Positions 52,175 to 60,057 of a stretch of 64,000 nt of DNA are shown one piece after another. A program made the position numbers and the translations under genes. Below the pieces are notes generated by a model that was not told the origin of the DNA, did no database searches, and saw only the letters and a list, made by a program, of their open reading frames with translations. Position 1 is the stretch's first letter. Each line of letters begins with the position of its first letter. This DNA comes from Allobosea sp. 67-29 (GTDB lineage Bacteria > Pseudomonadota > Alphaproteobacteria > Rhizobiales > Beijerinckiaceae): contig NZ_MKSQ01000005.1 of assembly GCF_001898115.1 (NCBI RefSeq), positions 308,129 to 372,128 on the forward strand, in the 5' to 3' direction.

Positions 52175-53499
52175 CGCGGTTCCGCCACGGCGATGGCGTG
52201 GAAGAACGAGCCCGTCACCCGGCCGCGCCGGCTTCCTGCCGCCGCCGGAGGCGAGCCGTGCGGATCGCTGACAACGGCGAAGGGCGGGTCCTCACCTTGC
52301 GCGACGACGCTTGCGTAATGGAATTCATGGCCGGTCAGCACGGTGCCGGCGGCTCCGAGCGGGCCGTCCGCCTCCAGCACCGCGCGGCGATAGCCGAGAT
52401 TCATCTTGCGCTTGGCGAAGGAGGTCTCGACCGAGAGCAGCCCCGCCATGGCATGGGCCAGGCCGTCCGCATCGGTGAGAGTCCGCCCGAGCACCATGTA
52501 GCCGCCGCACTCGCCATGGACCGGCCGGGACTGGGCGAAGCGGCGCAAGCCGTCGAGGAAGCAGCCGGCGGCCGCGATCGTGCCCGCATGCAGCTCGGGA
52601 TAGCCACCCGGCAGCCAGCAGGCGTCGCAATCCTCCGGCGGGGCCTCGTCGGCGAGCGGCGAGAACGGCACCAGCACGGCGCCCGCCGAGCGCCAGCCGG
52701 ACTCGACATGCGGATAGACGAAGGAGAAGGCGGCGTCGCGCGCGATCGCGATCCGCCGGCCAGGGGCCGGAAGCGGCGGGGTGTCGCGGCCGATGTTGGC
52801 CGGCAGCGTCGTTGCGCCGGTGGCTGCAATCACCGCATCGAGATCGACGGCCGCCGCGACGGCCTCTGCCAGCGCATCGAGCCTCGCATGCAGGTCGGCC
52901 GTCTCCCCGGCCTGCACGAGCCCGAGATGGCGCTCGGGCAGGATCAGGCCCGCCTCGCGCGGCAGCGCGCCGAGGACGGTGAGGCCGATGCGATCCATGC
53001 CCTGCCGCACGAGCCGCTCGTGGCGCGCGCTCGCGACCTTGTTGAGGATTACGCCGGCGATGCGGATGCGCGGGTCGTAGGCCTTGCAGCCGAGCGCGAC
53101 GGCCGCTGCCGATTGTGCGGCCCCCGAGACGTCGATCACGAGGATCACCGGCCAGCCCGTCAGCGCGGCGATGTCGGCGCTGGCGCCGGTATGCCTGTCC
53201 GGCCCCGGCACGGCGTCGAACAGCCCCATCGAGCCTTCGGCGATGACGATGTCGGCAGCGCGCGCGGCCTCGCCGGCGATCCGCCCGAGCAGCCCGTCCG
53301 TCATCGCGTAGCTGTCGAGATTGGCGCTCGGTGCCCCGGTTGCGGCGGCATGGAAGGCTGGGTCGATATAGTCGGGCCCGCATTTCAGCCCGCGCACTGT
53401 CAGGCCGCGCCTGACCAGCGCACGCTGCAATCCGAGCGCGATCGTCGTCTTGCCGGAACCCGAACGCGGCGCTGCGATGAGAAGTCCGCGTCCGCTCAT
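52171..53499 (-). CDS. cobB: Cobyrinate a,c-diamide synthase (hydrogenobyrinic acid a,c-diamide synthase) CobB
   Basis: Glutamine-dependent ATP amidotransferase (442 residues) acting on the a and c carboxyls of hydrogenobyrinate. The N-terminal dethiobiotin-synthetase-like ATPase has [37 protein letters not shown] and [12 protein letters not shown]. The C-terminal class-I-like glutaminase has [11 protein letters not shown], the nucleophile cysteine in [11 protein letters not shown], and GHEFHYASV. The ATG at 53499 overlaps the cobM stop (ATGA). An open frame continues upstream inside cobM without homology. Confidence 0.94.
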   Translation of the reverse strand: MSGRGLLIAAPRSGSGKTTIALGLQRALVRRGLTVRGLKCGPDYIDPAFHAAATGAPSANLDSYAMTDGLLGRIAGEAARAADIVIAEGSMGLFDAVPGPDRHTGASADIAALTGWPVILVIDVSGAAQSAAAVALGCKAYDPRIRIAGVILNKVASARHERLVRQGMDRIGLTVLGALPREAGLILPERHLGLVQAGETADLHARLDALAEAVAAAVDLDAVIAATGATTLPANIGRDTPPLPAPGRRIAIARDAAFSFVYPHVESGWRSAGAVLVPFSPLADEAPPEDCDACWLPGGYPELHAGTIAAAGCFLDGLRRFAQSRPVHGECGGYMVLGRTLTDADGLAHAMAGLLSVETSFAKRKMNLGYRRAVLEADGPLGAAGTVLTGHEFHYASVVAQGEDPPFAVVSDPHGSPPAAAGSRRGRVTGSFFHAIAVAEPR

Positions 53500-54260
53500 G
53501 CTCCGCCCCGCGGCCGGAAGCGGCGGTCGTAGTCGAGCGAATAGAGCGCGCTCTCGCCGAAATCCTCGGCCGCCAGTGCCGGCCCGACCAGGATCAGCGC
53601 CGTGCGTTCCAGCGCGCTCGCCCGGACCTGTTCGGCGATGCCGGTCAGGCTCCCGCGCAGAATGGTTTCGTCGGGCCAGCTCGCCCGGAACACCACGGCG
53701 ACCGGGCAACCCGCGCCGTAGAAAGGCGTCAGCTCCGCCACGACCTGCTCGATCACATGGATCGAGAGATGGATGGCGAGCGTCGCGCCGGAGGCGGCGA
53801 AGGTTGCGAGCGTCTCCATCTCCGGCATCGCGGAGGCGCGGCCGGAGGTCCGCGTCAGGACCAGCGATTGCGCCACGCCCGGCAATGTCAGCTCGCGCTT
53901 CAGCGCGGCGGCGGCGGCGGCGAAGGCCGGCACGCCCGGTGTCACCGTATAGGGGATGCCGAGCGCGTCGAGCCGGCGCATCTGTTCGCCGCAGGCGCTC
54001 CAGATCGAGAGATCGCCAGAATGCAGCCGTGCCACATCCAGTCCGGCGCGGTGCGCCGCTTCCATCTCGGCGACGATGGCATCGAGCGCGAGCGGGGCCG
54101 TGTCGACGATGCGGGCGCCGGGCGGGCACCAGCCCAGCATCGCCTGCGGGATCAGCGAGCCGGCATAGAGGCAGACGGGCGCGGCTGCGATGAGATCGCG
54201 CCCGCGCAGGGTGATGAGATCGGGTGCGCCCGGGCCGGCGCCGATGAAATGGATGGTCAT
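53496..54260 (-). CDS. cobM: Precorrin-4 C11-methyltransferase CobM
   Basis: SAM-dependent methylase (254 residues) making precorrin-5. Class III methylase signature [24 protein letters not shown] N-terminus (here [18 protein letters not shown]), [53 protein letters not shown] and [18 protein letters not shown]. It starts 13 nt after cobE and overlaps cobB by 4 nt. Confidence 0.95.
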   Translation of the reverse strand: MTIHFIGAGPGAPDLITLRGRDLIAAAPVCLYAGSLIPQAMLGWCPPGARIVDTAPLALDAIVAEMEAAHRAGLDVARLHSGDLSIWSACGEQMRRLDALGIPYTVTPGVPAFAAAAAALKRELTLPGVAQSLVLTRTSGRASAMPEMETLATFAASGATLAIHLSIHVIEQVVAELTPFYGAGCPVAVVFRASWPDETILRGSLTGIAEQVRASALERTALILVGPALAAEDFGESALYSLDYDRRFRPRGGA

Positions 54261-54273
54261 GCGCAGCGCTGTG

Positions 54274-54666
54274 TCACGTTGTTGTCCTGGCCAGCGCGCA
54301 GGTGACGCGCCCCGTCGCGATCCGCGGCTGCACCAGCTCGCCGCCGGGACCCGCCGCCGCGAGCGCTGCGGCTTCCGCCACCGAGCCGACGCCGTAGAGC
54401 GCGGCGATCCGGGTCGAACGGGTCGCGCAGGCGGCTTCGAAACCCTTCAGCGCCTCGTCCGGTACCGCGACGAGCTCTGCCGAACGGGCCGCCGCCGCCG
54501 CGACCATGCCGGCCTCCGCGGCGCGGCTCGCCAGCGTGGCGAAGCGTGGCGTGGCCGCGCCGGCGAGCCCCGCGATTGCCAGCGCCTCGTCGAGGCAGGC
54601 GAGGATGTCGGCGGCTTCGGTGCCGGGCCTGATGCCGATGCCGGCGACGAGGCGGCCGGTGCTCAA
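54274..54666 (-). CDS. cobE: Cobalamin biosynthesis protein CobE (CbiG C-terminal domain-like)
   Basis: A 130-residue protein of the CobE/GbiG family: [51 protein letters not shown] and ARTTT near the end. CobE belongs to the aerobic pathway, but its exact role is not settled. The preferred start is TTG at 54666, whose TTGA overlaps the cobL stop, the same style as cobH; GTG at 54684 is the alternative (136 residues). It lies between cobL and cobM. Confidence 0.85.
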   Translation of the reverse strand: MSTGRLVAGIGIRPGTEAADILACLDEALAIAGLAGAATPRFATLASRAAEAGMVAAAAARSAELVAVPDEALKGFEAACATRSTRIAALYGVGSVAEAAALAAAGPGGELVQPRIATGRVTCALARTTT

Positions 54667-55910
54667 GGCTTCTCGACCCGCCACTGCGTCACCGGCATGG
54701 CCGGGCGCCAGCCATGCTTGCCGCCGACGGGTGCGAGGCGGTCGATCGAGATCCGGCGCAGCGAGCCGCCATGCGCGGCGTGCAGCGCCGCGAGCCTGGC
54801 CTCGCCCTCAATGGTGACGACATTGGCGACGAGCCGCCCGCCCGGCTTCAGCGCCGTCCAGGCGGCCTCGAACAGGCCGTCCTCCGTCAGTCCGCCGCCG
54901 ATGAAGACGGCATCGGGCGCCTCGCATCCCGCGAAGCCGGCCGGCGCTGCACCCTGCACCTCGATCGCCAGCCCGCCGAGTTCCAGCGTGTTGCAGGCGA
55001 TGCGCTCGGCCCGGTCGGCGCGCGCCTCGAAGGCGACGGCCCGGTTGCGGAGGTGGCGCTGGCACCATTCGACGGCGATGGAACCGGAGCCCGCCCCGAC
55101 ATCCCAGAGCAATTCGCCGGCGCGCGGGGCCAGAGCCGAGAGCGTGATGGCGCGGATTTCGGATTTGGTGATCTGCCCGTCATGGGCGAACCATTCCTCG
55201 TCGAGTCCCGGCGCCAGCGGCAGGACGCGCGAGTCGTGGGTGGCGGCGACCTCCACGGCGATCAGGTTGAGCGGGACGATGTCGTCGAGGGCGAAGGCGT
55301 CGGCGCGAGTCTCGCGGATGCGTTCCTGCGGCCCACCGAGCGATTCCATCACCACGATCCGGCTGGCACCCATGCCGCGTGCCGTCATCAGCTCGGCGAC
55401 GGCGCGCGGCGTCGTCTCGTCCCAGGAGAGGGCAAGGATGCGCGCTTCCGGCTGGAGATGCGGCACGATGCGATAGAGCGTGCGGCCATGCAGCGAGACC
55501 AGCGCGCAGTCCTCCTGTGGCCAGCGCATCCGGGTGCAGGCCATCGAGAAGGAGGAGAGCTGCGGGATGATCCGCATCTCCGCGGACGGGATCGCCCGGC
55601 TCAGGCTGTTACCGATGCCGTAATGGAATGGGTCGCTGGTCGCGAGCACGCAGACCTTGCGGCCGCGCTCCCGGAGGATCTGCGGCAGGGCGTTGCGGAA
55701 GGGCTGCGGCCAGGGACGCAACTCGCCCGGCACGGAGCCGACCAGCGCGATATGCCGCTCGCCGCCGAAGACGATCTCAGCCTGCTCGAGCGCGACCAGC
55801 GCCTCGCGGCACAGGCCCGTCGCGCCGTCCTCGCCGAGGCCGACCAGCGTGAGCCAGGGCGCATCTTGCCGGCTCGACAGCGCATCCGATTCACGTAACA
55901 TTGTCGTCAT
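54663..55910 (-). CDS. cobL: Precorrin-6Y C5,15-methyltransferase (decarboxylating) CobL
   Basis: Bifunctional enzyme (415 residues) that methylates C5 and C15 and decarboxylates the C12 acetate. The N-terminal CbiE-like methylase has PWLTLVGLGEDGATGLCREA and FGGERHIALVG. The C-terminal CbiT-like domain has a SAM site LLWDVGAGSGSIAVEWCQRH and PDAVFIGGGLTEDGLFEAAW. The ATG at 55910 has GAGG 6 nt upstream, inside the antisense cobK start region. Its start codon interlocks with that of cobK (CATG, 55908-55911). Confidence 0.94.
   Translation of the reverse strand: MTTMLRESDALSSRQDAPWLTLVGLGEDGATGLCREALVALEQAEIVFGGERHIALVGSVPGELRPWPQPFRNALPQILRERGRKVCVLATSDPFHYGIGNSLSRAIPSAEMRIIPQLSSFSMACTRMRWPQEDCALVSLHGRTLYRIVPHLQPEARILALSWDETTPRAVAELMTARGMGASRIVVMESLGGPQERIRETRADAFALDDIVPLNLIAVEVAATHDSRVLPLAPGLDEEWFAHDGQITKSEIRAITLSALAPRAGELLWDVGAGSGSIAVEWCQRHLRNRAVAFEARADRAERIACNTLELGGLAIEVQGAAPAGFAGCEAPDAVFIGGGLTEDGLFEAAWTALKPGGRLVANVVTIEGEARLAALHAAHGGSLRRISIDRLAPVGGKHGWRPAMPVTQWRVEKP
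55874..55901 (+). promoter_or_regulatory. Candidate promoter of cobK
   Basis: TCGACA (55874-55879), a 16-bp spacer and TAACAT (55896-55901) precede the cobK ATG (55909) by 7 nt. The predicted start falls at or next to the A of ATG. cobK has no ribosome binding site, so a leaderless mRNA is plausible. The element lies within the antisense 5' end of cobL. Confidence 0.4.
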
Positions 55911-56673
55911 GACCGTCCTCATCCTTGGCGGAACGAGCGAAGCTGCTGCGCTTGACCAGCTTCTCGCTGAGCAGGCACCGGACATTCGCGCCATTATCTC
56001 GCTGGCGGGCCACACCGTCGATCCCCGCCCGACGAACCTGCCGGTGCGGATCGGCGGCTTCGGCGGCGTCGAGGGTCTCAGGCGCTATCTGGTCGAGGAG
56101 GGCATCGTCGCCGTCGTCGATGCGACGCATCCTTTCGCCGCCGTGATGCCCTTCAACGCCGAGCATGCCTGCAAGGCCGAAGGCGTGCCGCTGCTCGCCA
56201 TCCGCCGCGACTCCTGGAAGCCGCGCGCCGGCGATCGCTGGAAGTCCGTGCCCGATATCGCGGGCGCCGTGCGGGCGCTGGGGGACGAGCCTCGCCGTGT
56301 CTTCCTGACCGTCGGCCGGCTCGAACTGCCGGCCTTCGCCGACGCGCCGCAGCATCGCTATCTGGTGCGCGCCATCGAGCCGATCGGCGACCGCCTGCCG
56401 GTGCCGCATGTCGACGTCATCCAGCAGCGCGGCCCCTTCGACGCCGACGACGAGGAGGACCTGATGCGCCGGGAGGGGGTCGAGATCCTGGTCAGCAAGA
56501 ATTCGGGCGGGCCGGCGACGGTCGGCAAGCTGACGGCGGCGCGCCGGCTCTCGCTGCCGGTGGTGATGGTGGAGCGCCCGCCCAAGCCCGCTGTCGAGAC
56601 CGTCGATCATATCGATCAGGTCCTGCCCTGGCTGGTGGCGCAGGGCATCTTCGCCACCGAACGCGGCGTGTAG
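55909..56673 (+). CDS. cobK: Precorrin-6A reductase CobK
   Basis: NADPH-dependent reductase (254 residues) that forms precorrin-6B. MTVLILGGTSEAAALDQLLA is the family start, then ISLAGHTVDPRPTNLPVRIG GFGG, VDATHPFAAVMPFNAEHACK, FLTVGRLELPAF and LVSKNSGGPATVGKLTAARR. It is encoded on the strand opposite to all other cob genes here. It fills the space between cobJ (3' ends overlap by 58 nt) and cobL (start codons interlocked). A transcript from cobJ to cobL would be fully antisense to it. Confidence 0.95.
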   Translation: MTVLILGGTSEAAALDQLLAEQAPDIRAIISLAGHTVDPRPTNLPVRIGGFGGVEGLRRYLVEEGIVAVVDATHPFAAVMPFNAEHACKAEGVPLLAIRRDSWKPRAGDRWKSVPDIAGAVRALGDEPRRVFLTVGRLELPAFADAPQHRYLVRAIEPIGDRLPVPHVDVIQQRGPFDADDEEDLMRREGVEILVSKNSGGPATVGKLTAARRLSLPVVMVERPPKPAVETVDHIDQVLPWLVAQGIFATERGV

Positions 56674-57407
56674 ACGTAAGGCGGCCGGCCCTCGCGCGCG
56701 ATCAGGCGCGTGCTCGATGCCCCGATCATGACCAGCGTCGCCATGTCGGCCGTGCTCGCGGCCGTCACAGCTTCTGCCAGCGTCAGGATGCGCAGGCTTT
56801 CGTCCGGCCGGCCGACCGCGCGGGCGAAGAGCACCGGCGTCTCGGGTGAACGCTGTTCGGCCGCCAATTCCAATGCCTTGCCGAGCTGCCAGGGCCGCGC
56901 CTTCGAGATCGGGTTGTAGAGGCAGATCACCAGATCGGCCGCGAGCACGGCCCGGAGCCGCGTGGTCACGACCTCCCAGGGCTTCAGGTTGTCCGAGAGC
57001 GAGATCGCGCAGAAATCCCCGCCGAGCGGGGCGCCGGCCCGTGCCGCCGCCGCGAGCATGGCGGTGATGCCGGGCTCGACGGTGATCGGGATGTTCAGCC
57101 ATTCCCGCGGTCCGGCTTCCAGCGCCTCGAACACCGCTGCGGCCATGGCGAAGACGCCGGGGTCTCCACCCGACACGACCGCGACCCGGCGGCCATCTGC
57201 TGCCAGATGCAGCGCATGGGCGGCCCGCTCGACCTCGACGCGGTTGTCGGAGGCGTGCTTCGTCAGCCCCACCCGCTCGGGCACCCGGTCGACATAGGGG
57301 CCATAGCCGACGATGTCGGTCGCGGCATCGAGCGCGGCCTGCGCAGCCGGCGTGATCCACTGCGCCGTGCCCGGCCCGAGCCCGACGACGATGAGCGAGC
57401 CGCTCAC
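56616..57407 (-). CDS. cobJ: Precorrin-3B C17-methyltransferase CobJ
   Basis: Ring-contraction methyltransferase (263 residues): LIVVGLGPGTAQWITPAAQA, DIVGYGPYVDRV, VAVVSGGDPGVFAMAAAVFE, SLSDNLKPWEVVTTRL, CLYNPISKARPWQL and the terminal RPPYVYTPRSV. The start is GTG at 57407 with GTGA overlap to the cobI stop. Its C-terminus extends about 15 residues beyond the usual end, into the convergent 3' end of cobK. Confidence 0.95.
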   Translation of the reverse strand: MSGSLIVVGLGPGTAQWITPAAQAALDAATDIVGYGPYVDRVPERVGLTKHASDNRVEVERAAHALHLAADGRRVAVVSGGDPGVFAMAAAVFEALEAGPREWLNIPITVEPGITAMLAAAARAGAPLGGDFCAISLSDNLKPWEVVTTRLRAVLAADLVICLYNPISKARPWQLGKALELAAEQRSPETPVLFARAVGRPDESLRILTLAEAVTAASTADMATLVMIGASSTRLIAREGRPPYVYTPRSVAKMPCATSQGRT

Positions 57408-58144
57408 AGCCGCCGCCCTTCGCCAGGTACCAGCACCATGGCGAAATAGGGTGCCTCGTCATCGGCCTTGTCGGCGAGGCGGGCGACCAGCTGCCGCGCC
57501 ATCGTCGCGCGCTCGACATAGATCGCCCGCTCTTCCAGCCCGGCGGCGATCAGCGCGCGGCGCACCTTCGGGAGGTTGCGGCCGAGCTTCATGATCACCG
57601 CTGCGTCGGTATCGGCGAGTCGTCGCGCGAGCTCGGCTTCCGGCAGCGTGCCGGGCAGAACGGTCATCACGTCATCGCCCCAGGTGATCGGTGCGCCGGC
57701 CTCGCCCCAGGCGCCGGTCATGCCGGTCACCCCGGGTACGACCTCGGTCGGAAAGCGATGGGCAAGCCGCCGCCACAGATGCATGAAGGAGCCGTAGAAG
57801 AACGGATCCCCGTCGCAGAGCACGGCCAGCGTTCGCCCGGCCTGCATCTCCACGGCCAGCCGCTCGGCGGCCTCTTCGTAGAACGCGGCGATCGGCCCGT
57901 CGTAATCGGGCTCGCCGACGCTGGCCTCGGTCGTCACCGGGAAGCCGAGTTCGATCTCGCGGGCCGGATCGGGCGCGATGATCGCGTCCGCCGTGCTGCG
58001 GGCATTGCCGCGCCGGCCGCGCTTGCAGAAATGCACCAGCCGGTCGGCCGTGGCGATGATCTCGCGTGCCCTGACCGTCATCAGGTCCGGCGCGCCCGGC
58101 CCGAGTCCGACGCCGTAGAGCAGGGTCCTGTTCGTCCCGCTCAT
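57404..58144 (-). CDS. cobI: Precorrin-2 C20-methyltransferase CobI
   Basis: SAM methylase (246 residues) that commits precorrin-2 to cobalamin: LYGVGLGPGAPDLMTVRARE, HFCKRGRRGNARSTADAII, AVLCDGDPFFYGSFMHLWRR, VVPGVTGMTGAWGEAGAPIT and AVIMKLGRNLPKVRRAL. The ATG at 58144 lies 3 nt after the cobH stop; its stop overlaps the cobJ GTG. Confidence 0.95.
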   Translation of the reverse strand: MSGTNRTLLYGVGLGPGAPDLMTVRAREIIATADRLVHFCKRGRRGNARSTADAIIAPDPAREIELGFPVTTEASVGEPDYDGPIAAFYEEAAERLAVEMQAGRTLAVLCDGDPFFYGSFMHLWRRLAHRFPTEVVPGVTGMTGAWGEAGAPITWGDDVMTVLPGTLPEAELARRLADTDAAVIMKLGRNLPKVRRALIAAGLEERAIYVERATMARQLVARLADKADDEAPYFAMVLVPGEGRRL

Positions 58145-58147
58145 GGT

Positions 58148-58780
58148 TTATTCCTTGTCCTGCGCCAGCGCGTTGACGGCTGCTGCCGCCATGGCCGAGC
58201 CGCCGCGGCGCCCATGCACGACGAGGAAGGGCACGCGCCCGTCCTGCGCCAGCGCCTGCTTCGATTCCGCCGCGCCGACGAAGCCGACGGGAATGCCGAT
58301 CACGGCAGCCGGTTTCGGCGCGCCGGCATCGAGCATCTCGAGCAGGCGGAACAGCGAGGTCGGGGCATTGCCGATGACGACGACGGAGCCGGCGAGTCGG
58401 GGCTTCCACAATTCCATCGCGGCGGCCGAGCGGGTCGTGCCCATCTGCGCCGCGAGCGCCGGCACCTGCGGGTCGTCCAGCGTGCAGATCACCTCGTTCT
58501 CAGCCGGCAGGCGCGCGCGCGTCACGCCATTGGCGACCATTTTTGCGTCGCAGAGGATCGGCGCGCCGCCCTGCAGCGCGGCCCGTGCGGCTTCCGCGAA
58601 ATCGGCCGACATCTCGACGTCCTTGGGCAGGTCGGTCATGCCGCAGGCATGGATCATGCGCACCACGACGCGCTCGGCCGCACCGCCGAAACGGGCGAGA
58701 TCGGCCTCGGCGCGGATGATGGCGAAGGAGCGCTCGTAGATCGCCGCGCCATCCTGGATGTAGTCGTATGCCTTGCTCAA
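58148..58780 (-). CDS. cobH: Precorrin-8X methylmutase CobH
   Basis: Enzyme (210 residues) that moves the C11 methyl to C12, giving hydrogenobyrinic acid. YDYIQDGAAIYERSFAIIRA, RMIHACGMTDLPKDVEMSAD (catalytic histidine in IHACG), ILCDAKMVANGVTR and IGIPVGFVGAAESK. The start is TTG at 58780, forming TTGA with the cobG stop; no ATG fits the conserved N-terminus. This TTG supports the same choice for cobE. Confidence 0.95.
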   Translation of the reverse strand: MSKAYDYIQDGAAIYERSFAIIRAEADLARFGGAAERVVVRMIHACGMTDLPKDVEMSADFAEAARAALQGGAPILCDAKMVANGVTRARLPAENEVICTLDDPQVPALAAQMGTTRSAAAMELWKPRLAGSVVVIGNAPTSLFRLLEMLDAGAPKPAAVIGIPVGFVGAAESKQALAQDGRVPFLVVHGRRGGSAMAAAAVNALAQDKE

Positions 58781-60057
58781 TCCCGCGATCCCGTCGAACG
58801 CGCGGCCTTCAGCCGGGCGTGAATGTCCTGTCCGGGCTGCAATCGCGTGAGCAGCGTCGCGAGGTCAAGCGTCGCGACCGGCTTGTCCCGCGTGGTGCCG
58901 CCCAGAACGATGTCGTAGCCCCCGTCCCGCCCGACCAGCGTCAGGTCGGCCGCAGCGGGATGGGCGCAGGCCTTGATGCAGCCGGAGACATGCAGCCTCA
59001 CGCCTTGCGCGATCAGTCCGGCGGCGGCGTCGGCAAGCCTGGCCGCATCCGTCATGGTCGGCGCCTCGGCGCGCGAGCACGCCGGGCTGCCGGCGCAGGC
59101 CTGCACGGAAAGGCGCGGATCGTCGTCGCGCGTGATCAGCCCGAGATCGTCGGCCAGTGCCAGCAGGTGTTCGGCCTCGGCGCGGTCGAGATCGCGGAAG
59201 GCGAGCCCGCGCCAGGGCGAAAGCCGGATTTCGGCAATGTCCTCGGCAGAACCCAGCCTGTCGAGCGTCGCTGCGTCGCAACGGCCGAAAGGCAGGCCGA
59301 TGACCGCGGCGAAACGATCGCCTTCCGCTGCGAACAGCCCTGCGCGCCTGGGCGGCATCCGCGGCGCCGGAGCGGCGGCTTCAGGCAGAGAGCTCAGGCT
59401 CGCCAGGGCTTCGGGCGCGAGGTCGCGCAGGCGGCGGGGGCAATCGGGTGCGGCCCGGCGCAGCGCCGCGAAGTGGCGCAGGGCGGTTTCGACCGCTGGA
59501 GCGGCTTCCGCCTCGGCAATCGGGCCGCGCCAGAGGCGATCTCCGAGGCACAAGGCCGCGCGCCCGGCCGCGACGCCGACGAGCCGGATGTCGCAGGGGA
59601 ATTCATCCAGCGCCTGCGCGCCGCCATCGTCGAGGACGACGCTAAGCTTGGCCGGCAAACCGGATACGGCACAGGCGCGTGGCTCGATCTGCGCAGCCAG
59701 CGCTGCGGCGTCGATGCGAGCGGTCGGGCTCCACCCTGCCAGCGGCGAAACCAGCGTCACGCGCTGCGGCCCGTCGCCCGCATGCTCCTCGACGAGATTC
59801 TCCGCCAGCAGGCGCTCGACCAGCAGCGGATGGCTTTCGGCCCTCACGCCGCGGATCTGCAGATTGGCGCGGGCCGAGATCTCGATGAGGCCGTTGCCGT
59901 GCTCGGCGGCCAGCGTCGCGATCCGCCGCAACTGCACAGGCGTCAGCCTCGCGCCGGGCGGATGCAGCCGCACCAGCCAGCCGTCGCCGGTCTCCATCGG
60001 CCTCAGCGTGCTCGGGCACCAGCCTCGCCGCAATGCGTCTTTGGGAAGCGCGCTCAT
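58777..60057 (-). CDS. cobG: Precorrin-3B synthase CobG
   Basis: Oxygen-dependent monooxygenase (426 residues) of the sulfite/nitrite reductase fold that hydroxylates precorrin-3A. ALRRGWCPSTLRPMETGDGW begins the family region, then a ferredoxin-like half-domain EHGNGLIEISARANLQIRG. The 4Fe-4S cysteines are in ACAGSPACSRAEAP and SGCIKACAHPAAADLTLVG. Presence of CobG marks the aerobic route. The ATG at 60057 overlaps the cobN stop (ATGA); the frame open upstream lies inside cobN and has no homology. Confidence 0.94.
   Translation of the reverse strand: MSALPKDALRRGWCPSTLRPMETGDGWLVRLHPPGARLTPVQLRRIATLAAEHGNGLIEISARANLQIRGVRAESHPLLVERLLAENLVEEHAGDGPQRVTLVSPLAGWSPTARIDAAALAAQIEPRACAVSGLPAKLSVVLDDGGAQALDEFPCDIRLVGVAAGRAALCLGDRLWRGPIAEAEAAPAVETALRHFAALRRAAPDCPRRLRDLAPEALASLSSLPEAAAPAPRMPPRRAGLFAAEGDRFAAVIGLPFGRCDAATLDRLGSAEDIAEIRLSPWRGLAFRDLDRAEAEHLLALADDLGLITRDDDPRLSVQACAGSPACSRAEAPTMTDAARLADAAAGLIAQGVRLHVSGCIKACAHPAAADLTLVGRDGGYDIVLGGTTRDKPVATLDLATLLTRLQPGQDIHARLKAARSTGSRD

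Noticed and set aside
54667..54684. GTG at 54684 as cobE start
   Set aside because: It would give a 22-nt overlap and has no ribosome binding site; TTG at 54666 gives the TTGA overlap seen also at cobG/cobH. It is kept as an alternative only.
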